From Lactobacillus corticis (lineage in GTDB: Bacteria; Bacillota; Bacilli; Lactobacillales; Lactobacillaceae): a stretch of 64,000 bases of DNA. Location: the NCBI RefSeq assembly GCF_018327645.1, contig NZ_BMAY01000002.1, forward strand, positions 146,280 to 210,279. The letters are read 5' to 3'. Below the pieces are notes generated by a model that did no database searches, was not told the DNA's origin, and was given only the letters and a program-made list of their open reading frames with translations. Shown here one piece after another: positions 18,042 to 31,322 of the stretch (position 1 is the first letter of the stretch; each line of letters starts with the position of its first letter). The position numbers and the translations under genes are program-made.

Positions 18042-18055
18042 CAATAACTTTCCCT

Positions 18056-19441
18056 TTACTTGCCTAAACAGAATTGACTAAATAATTGCGTAATTAATTC
18101 ATCCGGAGCACTGTCTCCAGTAATTTCGCCTAAGGTGTCCCAAGCCCCGGTAAAATCAATTTGTGCAATATCAACGGGGATGCCATTGTCAACGGCTGAA
18201 ATTACTTCCTCTAATTGCCCCTTAGCCTTGGCTAGCAATCCCGTCTGCCGCTGGTTGGTAACCATCACTTGCTCATTGGAGTTCTCGATTCCGCTAAAGA
18301 ACAAATCCTTAATCGTCTGTTCTAGCTGTTCCATATGCTGCTTTTCCAACACGGATACGGCAATTACCGGGCTAGCCGTCTGGTCAGCCAGTTCCTGTGG
18401 TGTAATTTTCATCCCCAGGTCCGTCTTATTAAGAACAATGATCCGCTTCTTATCAGCCGTAGCTTGCAGGAGTTCTTGATCTTCACTTGTCAACTCCTGG
18501 CTGCTGTCTAACAACAGCAAAACCAAGTCTGCCCGCTTAAGCGCCTTTTTCGATCGTTCAACCCCAATTTTTTCTACCTTATCATCAGTCTGATGGATCC
18601 CAGCCGTATCGATTAATTCTAGCGGTACGCCATTGACTGAAACAAATTCTTCCAAGGTATCACGGGTCGTTCCCGCCACGTCGGTCACGATCGCCTTATC
18701 GCTTTGCGTCAAATAATTAAGTAAGGAAGATTTTCCTACGTTCGGTCGGCCAACGATCGCCGTCGCTAGCCCATTGCGCAAAATTTTCCCTTCATTGGCA
18801 GTCTTCAAGAGCGCATCAATTTCGGAAATTACGCGCTTAGAGGTATCTGCCATTTCCTTAGCAGTGACCGTATCAGCATCGTATTCGGGGTAGTCAATAT
18901 TAACTTCCACATTGGCCAAAGTGTTTAAAATTTCTTGCCGCAGGTCCTTGATTTTCTGCATCAAGCCCCCCGCCATCTGCTTAGCAGCCACATCGCGCGC
19001 CTTATCGGTTTTAGCCCGCACGATATCCATCACGGCTTCTGCTTGCGTCAGGTCAATCCGGCCATTAACAAAGGCGCGTTTGGTAAATTCGCCAGGTTCG
19101 GCCATCCGGGCACCATTAGCCAATAAGAGCTGCAAAATGCGGTTAGTAACTACAATTCCGCCGTGACAATTGATTTCGATCATATCTTCGCGGGTTGCGG
19201 TTTTCGGTGCCAATAAAACTGAAACCATGACTTCATCAATCATCTCACCAGTTTTAGGATCGACGATATGACCGTAATTGATTGTGTGGCTAGCTGCTTT
19301 GGTCAGGTCCTTGCCCTTAAACAAACGATTGGCGATCTTCACTGATTCTTCACCAGACATGCGCACAATCGAAATTCCCCCTTCGCCAATCGGGGTTGAA
19401 ATTGCTGCAATCGTATCAAATTCAGTTAAGGTCTGTGCCAT
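18056..19441 (-). CDS. mnmE: tRNA modification GTPase MnmE (TrmE)
   Basis: A 461-residue GTPase partner of MnmG. The N-terminal tetrahydrofolate-binding domain starts [21 protein letters not shown]. The G domain sits inside a helical domain, with G1 [10 protein letters not shown]2 GTTRDT, G3 DTAG and G4 NKTD. The C-terminus is FCLGK, keeping the essential cysteine of the family (normally CIGK). It is separated from yidC by a hairpin and runs into mnmG 11-14 bases downstream, so the two are probably co-transcribed. Confidence 0.95.
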   Translation of the reverse strand: MAQTLTEFDTIAAISTPIGEGGISIVRMSGEESVKIANRLFKGKDLTKAASHTINYGHIVDPKTGEMIDEVMVSVLLAPKTATREDMIEINCHGGIVVTNRILQLLLANGARMAEPGEFTKRAFVNGRIDLTQAEAVMDIVRAKTDKARDVAAKQMAGGLMQKIKDLRQEILNTLANVEVNIDYPEYDADTVTAKEMADTSKRVISEIDALLKTANEGKILRNGLATAIVGRPNVGKSSLLNYLTQSDKAIVTDVAGTTRDTLEEFVSVNGVPLELIDTAGIHQTDDKVEKIGVERSKKALKRADLVLLLLDSSQELTSEDQELLQATADKKRIIVLNKTDLGMKITPQELADQTASPVIAVSVLEKQHMEQLEQTIKDLFFSGIENSNEQVMVTNQRQTGLLAKAKGQLEEVISAVDNGIPVDIAQIDFTGAWDTLGEITGDSAPDELITQLFSQFCLGK

Positions 19442-19465
19442 CTCTTTCTCCTTGATGATCGTAAT

Positions 19466-19513
19466 AAAAAAAGCGCAATAACCATCACAAATATGATGGA
19501 TAAAGCACTTTCA
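19466..19513 (-). terminator. Terminator between yidC and mnmE
   Basis: On the minus strand, an imperfect stem AAAGTGCTTTATCCATCA/TGATGGTTATTGCGCTTT followed by seven T. It separates yidC from mnmE. Confidence 0.65.
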
Positions 19514-19544
19514 CCACTTTATCTAAACTAATTTAGATTATATG

Positions 19545-20402
19545 CTATTTTTTACGTTTTATCTGCTTATATGCTTTACGCAATTTGCGTTTACGCTCTC
19601 TTTCAGCAGCAGCCTTAGCTTCTTGCTCCCGCTTGTACTTAATCGGGTTTTGCAAGATGAAGGTTTGAATCAGCTGGAAGAGGTTGGAAATTACCCAGTA
19701 AAGCGAAATTGCTGATTGGAAGTACAAAGCCCAGAACCCTACCAGCAGCGACATCCCATACATCATGATCTTGCTGGTCATATTTTGGGATTCCTTCGGA
19801 GTCGACAATTGACTGACATAACTCGACAAGAAGGTAAAGACCGTAGCCAAAATTGGCATGACGTAGTATGGGTCAGGTCTACCCAAGTCCATCCAGAGGA
19901 AATGTCCAGTTTGCAATTCTGGCGTTGCCAAGATGGCTTGGTACAAGACCAGCATAACCGGCAGCTGAATCAGCATTGGCAAACATCCAGTATATGGGTT
20001 GACTCCTGCCTCTTTATACAACTTGTTGGTTTCCTCACGCAGGATTTGCTGGGTTTCTGGATCACGGCTTGAATACTTCTTTTGCAGCGCCGACAGCTGT
20101 GGCTGAATTTGCTGCATCTTTGTCGTACTCTTGATCGACATTGCGTTCAATGGGACCAAGATCAGCCGAATAATCACGGTAAAGACGATAATTGCAACTC
20201 CTGGGTTGTGGCACACCTTTGACAGCCACAACAAGAAGTCTGAGAAGTAACTAATTACCCAGCGGTACCACCAGCTATCATGACTAATAGTAGTACTGCT
20301 TGAACTGGTATTAGCACATCCCGTCAAAACAACAGCAATCGTCATTACCGCCAAAACTAGCAAAAGTCGTTTGAGATTTCTCTTAGTCAGAATGTCCTTC
20401 AC
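19545..20402 (-). CDS. yidC: Membrane protein insertase YidC/OxaA
   Basis: Inserts membrane proteins with or after Sec. About 285 residues, with a lipoprotein signal peptide ending LTGC and a 60KD_IMP domain with five membrane segments, for example [20 protein letters not shown] and [17 protein letters not shown] basic tail ending [11 protein letters not shown], typical of Gram-positive YidC, can bind ribosomes. The frame can be read from a TTG at 20417; the GTG at 20402, nine bases after GAGG, fits better. It overlaps the end of rnpA either way. No jag/khpB gene follows it, unlike in many Firmicutes. Confidence 0.92.
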   Translation of the reverse strand: MKDILTKRNLKRLLLVLAVMTIAVVLTGCANTSSSSTTISHDSWWYRWVISYFSDFLLWLSKVCHNPGVAIIVFTVIIRLILVPLNAMSIKSTTKMQQIQPQLSALQKKYSSRDPETQQILREETNKLYKEAGVNPYTGCLPMLIQLPVMLVLYQAILATPELQTGHFLWMDLGRPDPYYVMPILATVFTFLSSYVSQLSTPKESQNMTSKIMMYGMSLLVGFWALYFQSAISLYWVISNLFQLIQTFILQNPIKYKREQEAKAAAERERKRKLRKAYKQIKRKK

Positions 20403-20769
20403 TCTTTTTATCCTCAACTTTTTCTGGCGTGCTTATTACTTGACCAAGTTCCAAAGCGTGCAACAAATTTTGGCGCACGGCTGGTAGGTCAAAATTACGA
20501 GCGTATGGCCGAGTAATCACTAAAAAATCGACTTGCGGATCAATCTGCCCGCGATTTTCCGTAATTACCGCCCGAATGAAGCGTTTAAGTCGATTACGAG
20601 CAACAGCTGTATGCCCTACTTTTTTACCGACTGAAATGCCGACGCGGAAATGCTTGTTGTCGCTTTTTTCTAATTTATAAATGACAAAAGCGCGATTGGC
20701 GACTGAGTCGCCATGTTCGAACACTTTTTGAAAATCCTGTTCGGATTTAACTCGATAAGACTTTCTCAA
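20383..20769 (-). CDS. rnpA: Ribonuclease P protein component
   Basis: A 128-residue protein subunit of RNase P, which matures tRNA 5' ends. It begins [20 protein letters not shown] and carries the family signature RNRLKRFIR in [17 protein letters not shown]. The C-terminal acidic/Lys tail is lineage-specific. It lies in the standard rpmH-rnpA-yidC order, and its 3' end overlaps the start of yidC. Confidence 0.95.
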   Translation of the reverse strand: MRKSYRVKSEQDFQKVFEHGDSVANRAFVIYKLEKSDNKHFRVGISVGKKVGHTAVARNRLKRFIRAVITENRGQIDPQVDFLVITRPYARNFDLPAVRQNLLHALELGQVISTPEKVEDKKSEGHSD

Positions 20770-20794
20770 AACGTTTCATTCCACTCTATTAGAT

Positions 20795-20819
20795 TAAAAA
20801 AACCACTGGGATTCAGTGG
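20795..20819 (-). terminator. Hairpin with T run after rpmH
   Basis: CCACTG/CAGTGG with five-base loop followed on the minus strand by seven T. As it lies between rpmH and rnpA it may be a partial terminator lowering rnpA expression relative to rpmH. Confidence 0.65.
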
Positions 20820-20820
20820 C

Positions 20821-20961
20821 TTAAGCAGATAAGACTTTTCTACCCTTTGCACGGCGTCTAGCTAATACTTTACGGCCGTTTGACGTGCTCATCCGCTTCA
20901 TAAAACCGTGAACGCGTGAACGGTGACGCTTCTTTGGTTGGTAAGTTCTCTTAGTAGTCAT
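20821..20961 (-). CDS. rpmH: 50S ribosomal protein L34
   Basis: A 46-residue basic protein, [20 protein letters not shown] at the start and [11 protein letters not shown] at the end, the textbook L34 sequence. It is first in the rpmH-rnpA-yidC cluster and transcribed away from oriC. Confidence 0.97.
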   Translation of the reverse strand: MTTKRTYQPKKRHRSRVHGFMKRMSTSNGRKVLARRRAKGRKVLSA

Positions 20962-21140
20962 TCTAGTTTGCACCTCCCGTTATCGTGTGCCTAACTGCAC
21001 AATTTCTTATCTAGGATAGCATGAAGCAAGAAAAAAACCAAGTAAAAAATCTAAAAAAAGCCCGAACACACGCTAAAAAAAGCAATTATTTTTGTAAATT
21101 TGTGTGGAAAAAAGAGAAAGCAAAATTTTTTCAAAAAAAT

Positions 21141-21383
21141 ATATCCACAGAGATATTTGCAAGATTATCCACAACTAACATGGTGTTGATAATTTTGTCC
21201 ACAGGGTGTTGATAAGTATTCAGTGAGTTGGGCTAATCGCTTGAAAAATATGGGATTTTTATCCACAGATATTCATGTAGACAAGTCGTTTTTATATTTA
21301 ATTTAGCACAATTATGTGAGTAACTAAAAATATATTTTCCACAGGCTGTGAATTCTGAATTTCTCTTTTGCACCTGTGGAAAA
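21141..21383. other. oriC, upstream DnaA-box cluster
   Basis: The 477-base rpmH-dnaA gap holds DnaA boxes on both strands: perfect TTATCCACA at 21165-21173 and 21259-21267, and near matches ATATCCACA (21141), TTGTCCACA (21195), TTTTCCACA (21335), TGTTGATAA (21184 and 21207) and TGTGGAAAA (21375). Density and position between rpmH and dnaA identify the chromosomal origin. The short open frame at 21021-21212 lies in this non-coding region and is not credible. Confidence 0.93.
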
Positions 21384-21396
21384 CTAATTCTTTTGA

Positions 21397-21405
21397 TGCT
21401 AAAAT
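21397..21405 (+). promoter_or_regulatory. dnaA extended -10 promoter
   Basis: TGCTAAAAT, an extended -10 element (TGN before TAAAAT) 34 bases before the dnaA start. The DnaA box at 21375-21383 lies where the -35 would be, consistent with autoregulation by DnaA. Confidence 0.55.
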
Positions 21406-21438
21406 TAGGATGCTTTAATCTACTGGAGGGAATTAATT

Positions 21439-22800
21439 TTGTTCGATATCGATAAATTCTGGCAGCATTTTAATGATCAAATGCGTGGTCGTTTTAATGA
21501 AGTTGCCTACAATGCCTGGTTCAAAAACACCAGACCCATCGCTTATGACAAACACAGTCATGAATTGACTATTTCCGTCCAAAATCCGGTAGCAAAAGGT
21601 TATTGGGAGAAAAACTTATCTTCCGAGCTGATTCAGTCGGCATATGGCTATGCGCAGCTAGAGGTTTATCCAACTTTTACCATTGACGGCGATGACAGCC
21701 CCGAACGGCTAGTCACCCCTAAGCCAGAAGCTGAGCGCCATCAATATGTCGAAGAGCAGCAGGATGAATTTACCAAAGATTTAAAGCTTAATGATAAGTA
21801 CACTTTCGATAACTTTGTTCAAGGCGAAGGGAATAAATTAGCTGCCGGGGCAGCATTAGCTGTTGCCGACAGTCCAGGCAGTTTTTACAACCCATTATTC
21901 ATCTTCGGCGGAACCGGTTTGGGCAAGACGCACTTAATGCAAGCCATTGGTCATCAAATGTTGGCTGAGCGCCCGCAAGCTCGCGTCGTCTACATTCAAA
22001 GTGAAACTTTTGTCAACGACTTCATCAACTCGATCAAAAATAAGACGCAGGATAAGTTTCGTAAGAAGTATCGCAGCGCCGACTTGCTTTTAGTCGATGA
22101 CATTCAGTTTTTTGCTAAAAAAGAGGGGATTCAGGAGGAATTCTTCCATACTTTCGAGACTCTCTATAATGACCAGAAACAAATCGTCATGACGAGCGAC
22201 CGCTTGCCAACCGAAATTCCTGACTTGTCTGAACGTTTGGTATCGCGGTTTACTTGGGGCTTGCAAGTTGAAATCACGCCGCCTGATCTTGAAACGCGGA
22301 TTGCGATTTTGCGTAAAAAAGCCGAATCTGATGGGATGGCAGTTGACGAAGGCACGCTGGACTACATTGCTTCGCAAGTTGATACCAATATCCGTGAACT
22401 GGAAGGGGCCCTGGTAAAAGTTCAGGCCCATGCCACGATCGAAAAAGAAGACATCAATAGCAGTCTTGCTCGTGATGCTTTAGCAGACTTAAAATTAGTA
22501 CAAAAAGACCGCGGTTTGCAGATTTCTAAGATTCAAGAAGTGGTAGCTAATTACTTCCAAACTTCCACTAGAGAACTCAAGGGTAAGAAGCGCGTACGGC
22601 AGATCGTCATTCCGCGACAAGTCGCCATGTACCTATCACGGGAATTAACCGACGCCAGTCTGCCAAAAATTGGTCAAGAGTTTGGCGGCAAGGACCACAC
22701 AACAGTCATGCATGCTTACGAAAAAATCAAGACTGAGATCAAGACTGATAGCGAGATTAAGCGTGCAGTACTCGATTTACGGCAAATGCTGGACCGTTAG
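21439..22800 (+). CDS. dnaA: Chromosomal replication initiator DnaA
   Basis: A 453-residue AAA+ initiator. Domain I runs to about residue 85. The AAA+ domain has Walker A GGTGLGKTH, Walker B LLLVDDIQF and sensor motif MTSDRLPTEI. Domain IV ends with the box-binding helix GGKDHTTVMHAYEKI. The start is annotated at the codon at 21439, TTG, seven bases after GGAGGG. It is flanked by DnaA boxes on both sides. Confidence 0.97.
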   Translation: MFDIDKFWQHFNDQMRGRFNEVAYNAWFKNTRPIAYDKHSHELTISVQNPVAKGYWEKNLSSELIQSAYGYAQLEVYPTFTIDGDDSPERLVTPKPEAERHQYVEEQQDEFTKDLKLNDKYTFDNFVQGEGNKLAAGAALAVADSPGSFYNPLFIFGGTGLGKTHLMQAIGHQMLAERPQARVVYIQSETFVNDFINSIKNKTQDKFRKKYRSADLLLVDDIQFFAKKEGIQEEFFHTFETLYNDQKQIVMTSDRLPTEIPDLSERLVSRFTWGLQVEITPPDLETRIAILRKKAESDGMAVDEGTLDYIASQVDTNIRELEGALVKVQAHATIEKEDINSSLARDALADLKLVQKDRGLQISKIQEVVANYFQTSTRELKGKKRVRQIVIPRQVAMYLSRELTDASLPKIGQEFGGKDHTTVMHAYEKIKTEIKTDSEIKRAVLDLRQMLDR

Positions 22801-22812
22801 ACAAAAATCTAA

Positions 22813-22946
22813 TGTGGAAAAGCATCATACTTATCCACAAGTTATTAACGGACTCTTTCCCGTAAATTCAATGATTCGGTAGGTTTTCAACAAGATTAAC
22901 AGGACCTACTACTACTAACTAAATATATAACTAATAATTAAAAAGC
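22813..22946. other. oriC unwinding region (incC) with DnaA-trios
   Basis: The dnaA-dnaN gap carries DnaA boxes TGTGGAAAA (22813-22821) and TTATCCACA (22831-22839), then CTACTACTACTA (22906-22917), then an AT-only tract to about 22946. This order of boxes, CTA-repeat DnaA-trios and AT-rich DNA matches the basal unwinding system of Bacillus subtilis, so strand opening probably begins here. Confidence 0.75.
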
Positions 22947-22969
22947 AAACAGCAGCAGAGGAGATTCAA

Positions 22970-24100
22970 ATGCAGTTTACGGTAAACAGAAACTTATTTA
23001 TCGAAAATCTTAACAACGTCATGCGGGCTATCTCCAGTCGAGCAACTATTCCAATCTTAAGCGGAATTAAGTTAACGCTGACGGATACCGAACTAATCAT
23101 GATTGGGAGCGACTCAGATATCTCAATCAAAACTAGCGTACCGGTTAGTGATGATTTAGTGGTTGGATCTACTGGCAGCATCGTTTTGACTGCTCGTTTT
23201 TTCAGTGAAATTATCAAAAAATTGCCAGGAAAAGATTTTTCTTTTGAAGTGCAAGAAGGTTTCCAAACCAAGATTGTATCTGAAAATAGTGAGTTCACGA
23301 TTAACGGCTTAGATGCCAACAATTACCCACGCTTGCCAGAAATTCCTGATGATTCAGCATTCAAGCTTTCTGGTAAAACCTTGCGGGAAATTATCAATGA
23401 AACGCAATTTGCCGTTGCTACTTCAGAAAGTCGTTTGGTTTTGACGGGGGTTCACTTTACTTTCAATCCAAATGAAATCAATGCGGTAGCTACTGACTCT
23501 CACCGTTTGTCTGAACGTTCGCTCAAATTGGAAAATGGCCCACAAGTAAAGACCGACTTGATCATTCCAGGTAAAAGCTTGCAGGAATTATCGCGTATTA
23601 TTGGTGAAAGCGATCCTGAAGTTAAGGTTTGCCCAGGAGAAAGCCAAGTTCTTTTCGAAATTGGCAATATTTCTTTCTATTCTCGCTTATTGGAAGGCAA
23701 TTATCCTGATACCGATCGCTTGCTGCCAACTGAAAGTGCGACGACAGTGAAATTTGACTTGGCAGAATTATCAAGTGCGCTAGATCGGGCCAGCCTTTTG
23801 ACGCACGCCGGCCGCAATAACGTGGTTAAGCTAACTTTAGATACGCAAAAGCAACAAGTACGCTTGTCAGGTGAGTCAGCCGAAATTGGTAACGTTGAAG
23901 AAAACGTAACGTTTGGCGAACTGACGGGGGATGATTTGATGATTTCATTTAACCCTGACTACTTGCGCGATGCTTTAAGAGCTTCTGAAACCGACAGCGT
24001 TGTTATGAAATTCACCCAGCCGCTGCGTCCATTTACAGTGACCCCAGACGATAAAACAATTGATTTTATCCAATTGATAACGCCGGTTAGAACTTTTTAA
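22970..24100 (+). CDS. dnaN: DNA polymerase III beta subunit (sliding clamp)
   Basis: A 376-residue clamp made of three repeated domains. It begins MQFTVNRNLFIENLNNVMRA and ends with the family terminus FIQLITPVRTF. Other markers are SSRATIPILSGI and ATDSHRLSER. It holds polymerase on DNA and recruits many partners. It is second in the dnaA-dnaN order. Confidence 0.97.
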   Translation: MQFTVNRNLFIENLNNVMRAISSRATIPILSGIKLTLTDTELIMIGSDSDISIKTSVPVSDDLVVGSTGSIVLTARFFSEIIKKLPGKDFSFEVQEGFQTKIVSENSEFTINGLDANNYPRLPEIPDDSAFKLSGKTLREIINETQFAVATSESRLVLTGVHFTFNPNEINAVATDSHRLSERSLKLENGPQVKTDLIIPGKSLQELSRIIGESDPEVKVCPGESQVLFEIGNISFYSRLLEGNYPDTDRLLPTESATTVKFDLAELSSALDRASLLTHAGRNNVVKLTLDTQKQQVRLSGESAEIGNVEENVTFGELTGDDLMISFNPDYLRDALRASETDSVVMKFTQPLRPFTVTPDDKTIDFIQLITPVRTF

Positions 24101-24122
24101 ATCAAAAAGCTAATTTAAAATA

Positions 24123-24156
24123 ACAAGCCCTGTCTGTAATAGACGAGGCTTGTTTG
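24123..24156 (+). terminator. Terminator of dnaA-dnaN
   Basis: ACAAGCC...GGCTTGT with inner GTCT/AGAC arms, followed by a T-rich stretch. It separates dnaN from the yaaA operon; the remaining gap to 24343 shows no gene. Confidence 0.8.
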
Positions 24157-24343
24157 TTTTGTTGTAATTTTATTAAAGCTGATAGCTGTCCCAGCAGCTT
24201 TGCCATAATTATCGCTTGCGTTTTTCAGTGAGTTTTTTGGCAAAAGAAAATAATTGCATGTTTTTTGCTATTTTACCCCGTTTTAAAGGAATTCCCCAAT
24301 AACAGTTAAAAACCGCTCAGAAGCCCTCAAAATGGCTTACAGC

Positions 24344-24372
24344 TTGTAAACTAGTGCCAAAAACGCTATAAT
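24344..24372 (+). promoter_or_regulatory. Promoter of yaaA-recF-gyrB-gyrA
   Basis: TTGTAA (24344-24349), 17-base spacer, TATAAT (24367-24372), about 50 bases before yaaA. Confidence 0.7.
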
Positions 24373-24426
24373 ATAGAGGACAGAATGCCGCTCAGCGGCT
24401 GTTTTTTACGGGCATTGAAGGTGAGC

Positions 24427-24636
24427 ATGATAAAGACTTTTGCAATTAGTGGTGAATACATCACTTTAGGACAATTTTTGAAAGAAGAGAGCATTGTTTC
24501 TTCAGGTGGGCAAGCCAAGCATTATCTTGAAGAAAACCCAGTTCAGCTTAATGGCGAAACGGAAGCACGTCGCGGCAAGAAGCTGCGGGCTGGGGACCAG
24601 CTGGTAGTTGCTGGAATGCAATACGAATTTAAGTAG
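24427..24636 (+). CDS. yaaA: S4-domain RNA-binding protein YaaA
   Basis: A 69-residue S4-like protein ([19 protein letters not shown], then [12 protein letters not shown]) always found between dnaN and recF in Firmicutes. Its exact role is unsettled. The ATG at 24427 is preceded by AAGGTGAG; the longer frame starting at 24385 has no ribosome binding site. One base separates it from recF. Confidence 0.92.
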   Translation: MIKTFAISGEYITLGQFLKEESIVSSGGQAKHYLEENPVQLNGETEARRGKKLRAGDQLVVAGMQYEFK

Positions 24637-24637
24637 G

Positions 24638-27729
<3,092 letters not shown>

Positions 27730-27738
27730 GAGGATTAA

Positions 27739-30216
27739 ATGGATAATCATACTGATGATTTGCGAATCAGAAATGTTGATTTGACGCAAACGATGCGGAC
27801 CTCCTTCTTGGATTACGCAATGTCGGTTATTGTCGCTCGGGCTTTGCCGGACGTGCGTGACGGGATGAAGCCAGTACAACGGCGGATTCTTTATGGGATG
27901 GGCGAATTAGGCGTTACGCCTGATAAACCTTACAAGAAGAGTGCCAGAATTGTTGGGGAAGTTATGGGTAAGTTTCACCCGCACGGTGACTCCTCAATTT
28001 ATTTAGCGATGGCGCATATGGCCCAAGATTTCAGCTACCGCTACATGCTGGTTGATGGGCACGGAAACTTTGGTTCAATCGATGGTGACCGCCCAGCCGC
28101 TATGCGTTATACCGAAGCGCGGATGAGCAAGATTGCCGTTGAAATGATGCGTGACATCAACAAGAATACGGTTGATTGGCAACGTAACTACGATGATACG
28201 GAAAATGAACCAGTCGTTTTGCCTGCCAGAATTCCGAACTTGTTGGTAAACGGTGCCAGCGGGATTGCCGTTGGGATGACTACCAATATTCCGCCGCACA
28301 ACCTGGATGAAGTAATTTCGGGCATTCACTTGTTGATGGAAAACCCAGCTGTCTCAACCAAAGAGCTGATGAAGGCAATTCCTGGTCCGGACTTTCCAAC
28401 CGGCGGCGTAATCATGGGGCGCAGCGGCATTTATCATGCATACGAAACCGGGCGTGGCAATGTAGTTGTGCGGGCTAAGACCAGCATCGAAGAGGAAAAG
28501 AACGGCCGCGAACGGATTGTCGTAACTGAGATTCCGTTCATGGTTAATAAGGCCGAATTGGTTAAAAAGATTGCCGACCTGGCACGTGAACGCACAATCG
28601 ATGGAATTACCGGCGTGCGCGATGAATCAGACCAGCAGGGGATGCGCATCACGATTGATATTCGCCGGGATGCCAGCGCCAGCGTGGTGTTAAACAACTT
28701 GTTTAAAGAAACGCAAATGCAGGCCAACTTCGGGATGAATATGGTCGCAATTGTTGATGGAGCACCGCATTTCTTAACCTTGAAGCAAATGCTGCAAAAG
28801 TATTTGGACCACCAAGAAGATGTGGTAACTCGGCGGACTAAGTTCGACTTAGCTAAAGCTGAAGCAAGAGCACACATCTTGGAAGGTTTGCGGATTGCTT
28901 TGGACAACATCGACGAAATCGTCCAAATCATCCGCAGCGCGCAAACGGCCGATATTGCCAAGGCAACTTTGATTAGTCGCTTTGGGCTGGATGATAAGCA
29001 ATCACAAGCAATCTTGGACATGCGGCTGGTACGGTTAACCGGTTTGGAACGTGACAAGGTTGAAGCAGAGTATAAAGAATTATTGGCAAAAATTGCCGAT
29101 TACAAAGACATTTTGGCTAAACCTGAGCGAATTGATAAGATCATTTACGATGAACTGCTCGACATTCAGAAACGGTTTGGGGACAAGCGTCGGACCCAGA
29201 TTACGGATAGCGAAGTTGTTTCAATCGAAGATGAAGATTTAATTGAAAAGCAAAACGTATTATTGACCTTAACCCATACTGGTTACATTAAGCGGATGCC
29301 AATCAGTGAATTTAAGACCCAAAACCGTGGCGGTAAGGGAATTAAAGGCATGGGCGTGCAAGATGGCGACTTTACGGAAAACTTGATTTACTCAAGCACG
29401 CATGACCTGTTGCTGTTCTTTACCAACCTCGGCAAAGTCTATGCCAAGAAGGCCTATGAAATTCCTGAATACAGTCGAACTGCCAAGGGGCTGCCAGTTG
29501 TTAACTTGCTGCAGCTGGACAAGGGAGAAACCGTTCAAACGGTAATTAATATCCCTGAAGGCAGAGATGATCACGACTACCTCTTCTTCATCACTAAGAT
29601 GGGGACGGTTAAGCGGACCAAGGTTAGTGAGTTTGCCAACATTCGAAACAGTGGTTTGATTGCCTTGACTTTGCGTGATGGCGATGAATTGAGCAATGTT
29701 TTAACGACTGATGGCGAACAAAACATTTTGATCGGGACCCACCTAGGCTATGCCGCTTCATTCAGTGAAGATCAGGTAAGACCAATGGGACGTAGTGCTG
29801 CTGGGGTGCGGGGAATCAACCTGCGCGATGGCGACTATGTCGTCGGCAGCGGCGTAATTCGTCCAGATGATGAAGTCATGGTTATCTCGGAAAAGGGCTA
29901 TGGCAAGCGGACGGCTGCTTCTGAATACCCAATTAAGGGTCGTGGTACTAAAGGTATCAAGACTGCCAACATTGGTGAAAAGAACGGTCCATTGGCTGGC
30001 GTTGCAATCGTAAACAATGACCACGATATTATGGTTGTAACGACTGATGGGATCATGATTCGTTTCAAGACCAGCGATGTTTCACAAACTGGCCGGGCAA
30101 CGATGGGCGTGCGTTTGATCAAGGTCGATGAAGGCAGTCAAGTTGCTAGTCTGGCAAGTGTGCCAAATGAGGACGAACAGGCTGTAACTGACGACGAAAC
30201 TGATTCAGCCGACTAG
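27739..30216 (+). CDS. gyrA: DNA gyrase subunit A
   Basis: An 825-residue breakage-reunion subunit. It has the N-terminal [17 protein letters not shown], the catalytic tyrosine in [12 protein letters not shown], the GyrA box region QNRGGKG in the C-terminal beta-pinwheel, and an acidic tail. In the quinolone-determining region it reads [12 protein letters not shown]: Ser85 is kept but the position equivalent to S. aureus Glu88 is Leu89. Ribosome binding site AGGAGG lies before the ATG. Confidence 0.97.
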   Translation: MDNHTDDLRIRNVDLTQTMRTSFLDYAMSVIVARALPDVRDGMKPVQRRILYGMGELGVTPDKPYKKSARIVGEVMGKFHPHGDSSIYLAMAHMAQDFSYRYMLVDGHGNFGSIDGDRPAAMRYTEARMSKIAVEMMRDINKNTVDWQRNYDDTENEPVVLPARIPNLLVNGASGIAVGMTTNIPPHNLDEVISGIHLLMENPAVSTKELMKAIPGPDFPTGGVIMGRSGIYHAYETGRGNVVVRAKTSIEEEKNGRERIVVTEIPFMVNKAELVKKIADLARERTIDGITGVRDESDQQGMRITIDIRRDASASVVLNNLFKETQMQANFGMNMVAIVDGAPHFLTLKQMLQKYLDHQEDVVTRRTKFDLAKAEARAHILEGLRIALDNIDEIVQIIRSAQTADIAKATLISRFGLDDKQSQAILDMRLVRLTGLERDKVEAEYKELLAKIADYKDILAKPERIDKIIYDELLDIQKRFGDKRRTQITDSEVVSIEDEDLIEKQNVLLTLTHTGYIKRMPISEFKTQNRGGKGIKGMGVQDGDFTENLIYSSTHDLLLFFTNLGKVYAKKAYEIPEYSRTAKGLPVVNLLQLDKGETVQTVINIPEGRDDHDYLFFITKMGTVKRTKVSEFANIRNSGLIALTLRDGDELSNVLTTDGEQNILIGTHLGYAASFSEDQVRPMGRSAAGVRGINLRDGDYVVGSGVIRPDDEVMVISEKGYGKRTAASEYPIKGRGTKGIKTANIGEKNGPLAGVAIVNNDHDIMVVTTDGIMIRFKTSDVSQTGRATMGVRLIKVDEGSQVASLASVPNEDEQAVTDDETDSAD

Positions 30217-30282
30217 CTTAAAAGTTAAGAAAGTTTAAAGACGACTGAAAAAGCCGAAAAAATTACCACAAATTGCGTATTT

Positions 30283-30440
30283 GATAATAGAGGAGGAAAA
30301 ACTCTTCTAGGATCACGTGTAATTTGGTTGGTAATTTTTTCTTTTTCGTGCTAGAATCTTTATTTGTGAGTAATAACCATTACTCCTTGTTCTTAGCACA
30401 CAGCCAAGAACCATTTAGACCAAAAGGAGGTGCGAAAGTC
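30283..30440 (+). promoter_or_regulatory. rpsF leader: candidate promoter and structured 5' UTR
   Basis: A GATAAT -10-like element lies at 30283-30288. The leader then forms a stem GTGCTAGAA/TTC(T)TAGCAC enclosing a perfect hairpin GAGTAAT/ATTACTC, ending in CACACAGCCA about 35 bases before the start codon. Firmicute rpsF mRNAs carry an S6:S18-binding autoregulatory structure here; I propose this is it, without being able to align the protein-binding loop firmly. Confidence 0.45.
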
Positions 30441-30737
30441 ATGGCAACTACCAAGTATGAAGTAACTTACATCATTAAGCCTGATGTTGATGAAGAATCA
30501 AAGAAGGCTCTCGTTGACGGCTACGACAAGGTTGTAGTTAACAACGGTGGTACTATGGTTGAATCCAAGGACTGGGGCAAGCGTCGTTTCGCTTACGAAA
30601 TCAACAAGTATCGTGAAGGGACTTACCACATTATGACCTTCACTGCTGAAAACGCTGATGCAGTTAACGAATTTGACCGCTTGTCTAAGATCGACAACGC
30701 AATTTTGCGTTCAATGACTGTTAAATTAGACAAGTAA
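30441..30737 (+). CDS. rpsF: 30S ribosomal protein S6
   Basis: A 98-residue protein starting [20 protein letters not shown], with the S6 signature [17 protein letters not shown]. The ATG at 30441 follows AAAGGAGGTG; the frame extending upstream to 30324 is leader RNA. It is first gene of rpsF-ssb-rpsR. Confidence 0.97.
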   Translation: MATTKYEVTYIIKPDVDEESKKALVDGYDKVVVNNGGTMVESKDWGKRRFAYEINKYREGTYHIMTFTAENADAVNEFDRLSKIDNAILRSMTVKLDK

Positions 30738-30778
30738 TATTTAGATCGTGATTTAGGAATTTTAAGGAGGACCTGGGT

Positions 30779-31297
30779 ATGATTAACAGAGTTGTACTTA
30801 TTGGCCGATTAACACGTGATCCTGAATTACGTACTACTGGGAGTGGGATCTCGGTTGCTACGTTTACTCTTGCCGTTGACCGTCAATACACTAACGCTCA
30901 AGGCGAAAGAGGCGCGGACTTTATTCAATGCGTAATTTGGCGTAAAGCAGCAGAAAATTTCTGCCAATACACTAACAAGGGTTCCTTGGTAGGTATTGAA
31001 GGCCGGATCCAAACCAGAAATTATGATAATAAGGACGGACAAAGAGTGTATGTGACTGAAGTTGTTGTTGACAACTTCTCCTTCCTCGAATCACGGCGCG
31101 ACCGTGAAAACCGTTCAGGCAACACTGGATTTAATCCAGGTGGAAGTTCGCAAAATGGCGGCTTCCAGCCTAATAATGGCGGGATGCCATCAGGAAATAA
31201 TAGTGGTGCTAACAATGCCGGGGGTCAACAGGCTCCAGATCCATTTGCAGGATCAGGCGACACCATTGATATTTCAGATGATGATCTGCCATTCTAA
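30779..31297 (+). CDS. ssb: Single-stranded DNA-binding protein
   Basis: A 172-residue SSB: N-terminal OB fold (INRVVLIGRLTRDPELR, then FIQCVIWRKAAENF), a Gly/Asn-rich linker from about residue 110, and the acidic protein-interaction tip DISDDDLPF. Between rpsF and rpsR, the standard Firmicute order. Confidence 0.97.
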   Translation: MINRVVLIGRLTRDPELRTTGSGISVATFTLAVDRQYTNAQGERGADFIQCVIWRKAAENFCQYTNKGSLVGIEGRIQTRNYDNKDGQRVYVTEVVVDNFSFLESRRDRENRSGNTGFNPGGSSQNGGFQPNNGGMPSGNNSGANNAGGQQAPDPFAGSGDTIDISDDDLPF

Positions 31298-31322
31298 AAA
31301 TTTTTAGAAAGGACCAAGAGAT

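Noticed and set aside
21021..21212. Small Lys-rich open frame between rpmH and dnaA
   Set aside because: It lies within the oriC DnaA-box region; the composition simply reflects the AT-rich origin DNA.
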